NCBI GenBank assembly: GCA_900549945.1 | Contig: URQJ01000114.1 | Coordinates: forward strand, 1 to 6,186 | Direction: 5' to 3' | DNA: 6,186 nucleotides | Source: an uncultured Oscillospiraceae bacterium | GTDB taxonomy: Bacteria > Bacillota > Clostridia > Oscillospirales > Acutalibacteraceae | Shown here: positions 4,927 through 6,186 of the stretch, piece after piece | How positions within the stretch are numbered: position 1 is the first letter of the stretch | Layout of the letters: each line of letters opens with the position of its first letter | Position numbers and translations under genes: made by a program | Notes under the pieces: model-generated | What the model was told of the DNA's origin: nothing | Seen by the model: the letters and a program-made list of their open reading frames with translations, nothing else | Databases searched by the model: none

Positions 4927-6186
4927 AAAACCTGATGAAAATTCAGCTCAAAAGCATGCTCTTCCGCATGCGGCAGAGCGGCGGCAAGCGGATGTCCGGC
5001 GCGCTGATTCTCGGCCTTTTGATCTTTTCCCTTGCCTGCATCGAGCTGCTTTTGGTCCTTGTCTGGTCTCAGATGACGATGTTTTGCTCGATGGGGCTGA
5101 CGTGGCTTTACTTTTCGATGGCGGGCATCATGGCGCTCGCGCTCGCCGTGTTCGGCAGCGTGTTTATGACGCAGACGCAGCTCTATGACGCCAAGGACAA
5201 CGAGCTGCTGCTTTCGATGCCCATTCGCCCGCTCCATATCCTGATGAGCCGCATGGCGGTGCTGCTCGTGCTGACGGGCGTGTTTTCCCTTGCCGCGCTG
5301 CTGCCGGCCTACGCTGTGTACGCCGTGGCCTTCGGCGTGACGGCGCAGCTCGTTATCGGCTGGGTGCTTTCGGCCGCGGCGCTGATTCTGCTCGCGCAGG
5401 CCGTGTGCTGCGCGCTCGGCTGGGTGCTGCACTGGCTTTTGAGCCGCCTGCGGAACAAGGCGGCCGTTTCGCTGGCCTTTACAGTGCTGTTTCTGGTCCT
5501 CTACTTCTATTTCTACGCGAACGCGAACAATCTGCTGACACAGCTCATGCTGAGCGGCGAGCAGATCGCGGCGGCCGTGCAGGGCGCGGCGTGGCCGCTC
5601 TATGCGGTCGGCATGGGGATGAGCGGCTCGCTTCTCTACACGCTGTTCACGGCCGCGCTCGGCGCGGGTGCATTTGCGCTCGTGAGCCGGGTGCTTGCCG
5701 CCTCCTTTGCGCGCACGGTCGCCGCTGGGAACGGCGGCGGTGCGGCGCGCAGAAAGCGCGGCAAAAACGACACGCGCGTCCGGCAGCCGGTGCAGGCTGT
5801 TTGCCGCAAGGAGCTGCGCAAGTTCCTGACGAGCGCCGTTTACCTGACGAATTTTGGTCTCGGCCTCGTGCTGGTCGCCGCGCTGCCGATTGCGGCGCTG
5901 GTCTTTCGCGGTCAAATTCTGGAGATGATCGGCCTGCTCGACGGCTTCCGCCCGTTTATCGCCGGCGTTGTGGTGCTTGTGTCGGCGTTCTGCATTTCGA
6001 CCTCGTGCATCTCTGCGCCCTCCGTATCGCTTGAGGGCAAGAGCCTCTGGGTGATACGCTCGCTGCCCGTCAGCGGCCGGACGGTTCTGCGCGGCAAGCT
6101 GCGGATGCACTGCATGCTGCTCGTGCCGCTCTCCGCTGTCTGCGTGCTGGCGCTCGCGCTGCTCGTGGGCTGCGGCATCGCCGACG
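4923..6186 (+). CDS. ABC transporter permease, putative exporter family (partial, runs off right edge)
   Basis: Membrane subunit of the ABC transporter whose ATPase precedes it. Its ATG overlaps the ATPase stop by four bases. 421 codons are open with no stop; relatives of this type are usually about 550 residues, so the C-terminus is missing. Hydrophobic segments lie at about 27-48, 57-82, 112-138, 142-172, 180-200, 238-262, 308-328, 345-366 and 398-418. A basic cytoplasmic-looking loop at about 268-300 contains RRKRGK. Two similar motifs stand out: LYDAKDNELLLSMPI at 87-101, and SVSLEGKSLWVIRSLPVS at 367-384. Such motifs occur in the uncharacterised Firmicutes ABC exporter permeases, from memory. 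No substrate-binding or protease domain is seen. Export of a peptide, bacteriocin or lipid is possible, but nothing in the neighbourhood identifies the cargo. Confidence 0.87.
   Translation, partial: MKNLMKIQLKSMLFRMRQSGGKRMSGALILGLLIFSLACIELLLVLVWSQMTMFCSMGLTWLYFSMAGIMALALAVFGSVFMTQTQLYDAKDNELLLSMPIRPLHILMSRMAVLLVLTGVFSLAALLPAYAVYAVAFGVTAQLVIGWVLSAAALILLAQAVCCALGWVLHWLLSRLRNKAAVSLAFTVLFLVLYFYFYANANNLLTQLMLSGEQIAAAVQGAAWPLYAVGMGMSGSLLYTLFTAALGAGAFALVSRVLAASFARTVAAGNGGGAARRKRGKNDTRVRQPVQAVCRKELRKFLTSAVYLTNFGLGLVLVAALPIAALVFRGQILEMIGLLDGFRPFIAGVVVLVSAFCISTSCISAPSVSLEGKSLWVIRSLPVSGRTVLRGKLRMHCMLLVPLSAVCVLALALLVGCGIAD

Noticed and set aside
5405..6034. 209-residue plus-strand open frame overlapping the permease in another frame
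   Set aside because: Arg/Gly/Ala-rich translation without motifs; the permease frame stays open through the same DNA and shows TM segments.
4845..6110. 421-residue open frame on the minus strand opposite the ABC permease
   Set aside because: Repetitive His/Arg/Gln-rich composition and exact antisense overlap with a coupled permease that has recognisable family motifs.
1..6186. CRISPR arrays, insertion sequences, tRNA/rRNA genes, toxin-antitoxin or phage genes
   Set aside because: No direct repeat series, transposase motif, terminal inverted repeats, RNA gene signature or compositional break was seen on either strand.

Overview
The window reads as ordinary chromosomal DNA of a GC-rich (roughly 60 % by eye), endospore-forming member of the Firmicutes, most likely a Clostridia-class gut-type lineage (Oscillospiraceae/Ruminococcaceae-like). 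Three things suggest this: the spore maturation pair spmA/spmB, a type III pantothenate kinase of the GADL variant, and Gram-positive style promoters with AGGAGG-type ribosome binding sites. Genus cannot be assigned from the sequence alone.

Layout. The left edge (1-701, minus strand) holds the N-terminal half of an M20 family PepV/Sapep-like dipeptidase. A 141-base divergent spacer (702-842) carries a good sigma-A promoter for the peptidase. On the plus strand follow spmA (843-1421) and spmB (1475-1993), separated by a short terminator-like hairpin, then coaX (2064-2831) with its own extended -10 promoter. A strong intrinsic terminator (2854-2890) closes that block. A second extended -10 promoter drives a monocistronic polytopic membrane protein of the YbhN/MprF-flippase (LPG synthase TM) family (2985-4022). 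After a probable terminator comes a textbook TTGACA-17-TATATT promoter, a 64-base leader with a hairpin at the predicted 5' end, and a two-gene ABC transporter: ATPase (4210-4926), and a permease whose start overlaps the ATPase stop (ATGA, 4923) and which runs off the right edge.

How the genes work together. SpmA and SpmB are a known functional pair needed for dehydration of the spore core. CoaX starts coenzyme A synthesis by phosphorylating pantothenate. The flippase-like protein and the ABC exporter are envelope functions with unknown substrates. The units look like independent housekeeping and sporulation genes rather than a single system. I found no mobile element, CRISPR array, tRNA or rRNA, no recognisable riboswitch, and no convincing undescribed system. 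The more notable signals are small-scale: an intercistronic hairpin between spmA and spmB, two promoters sharing the same extended -10, the 5'-terminal hairpin before the ABC operon, a four-codon out-of-frame ORF at the peptidase start, and an internal two-fold motif repeat in the permease. Long minus-strand open frames opposite the real genes are by-products of GC-rich codon use.
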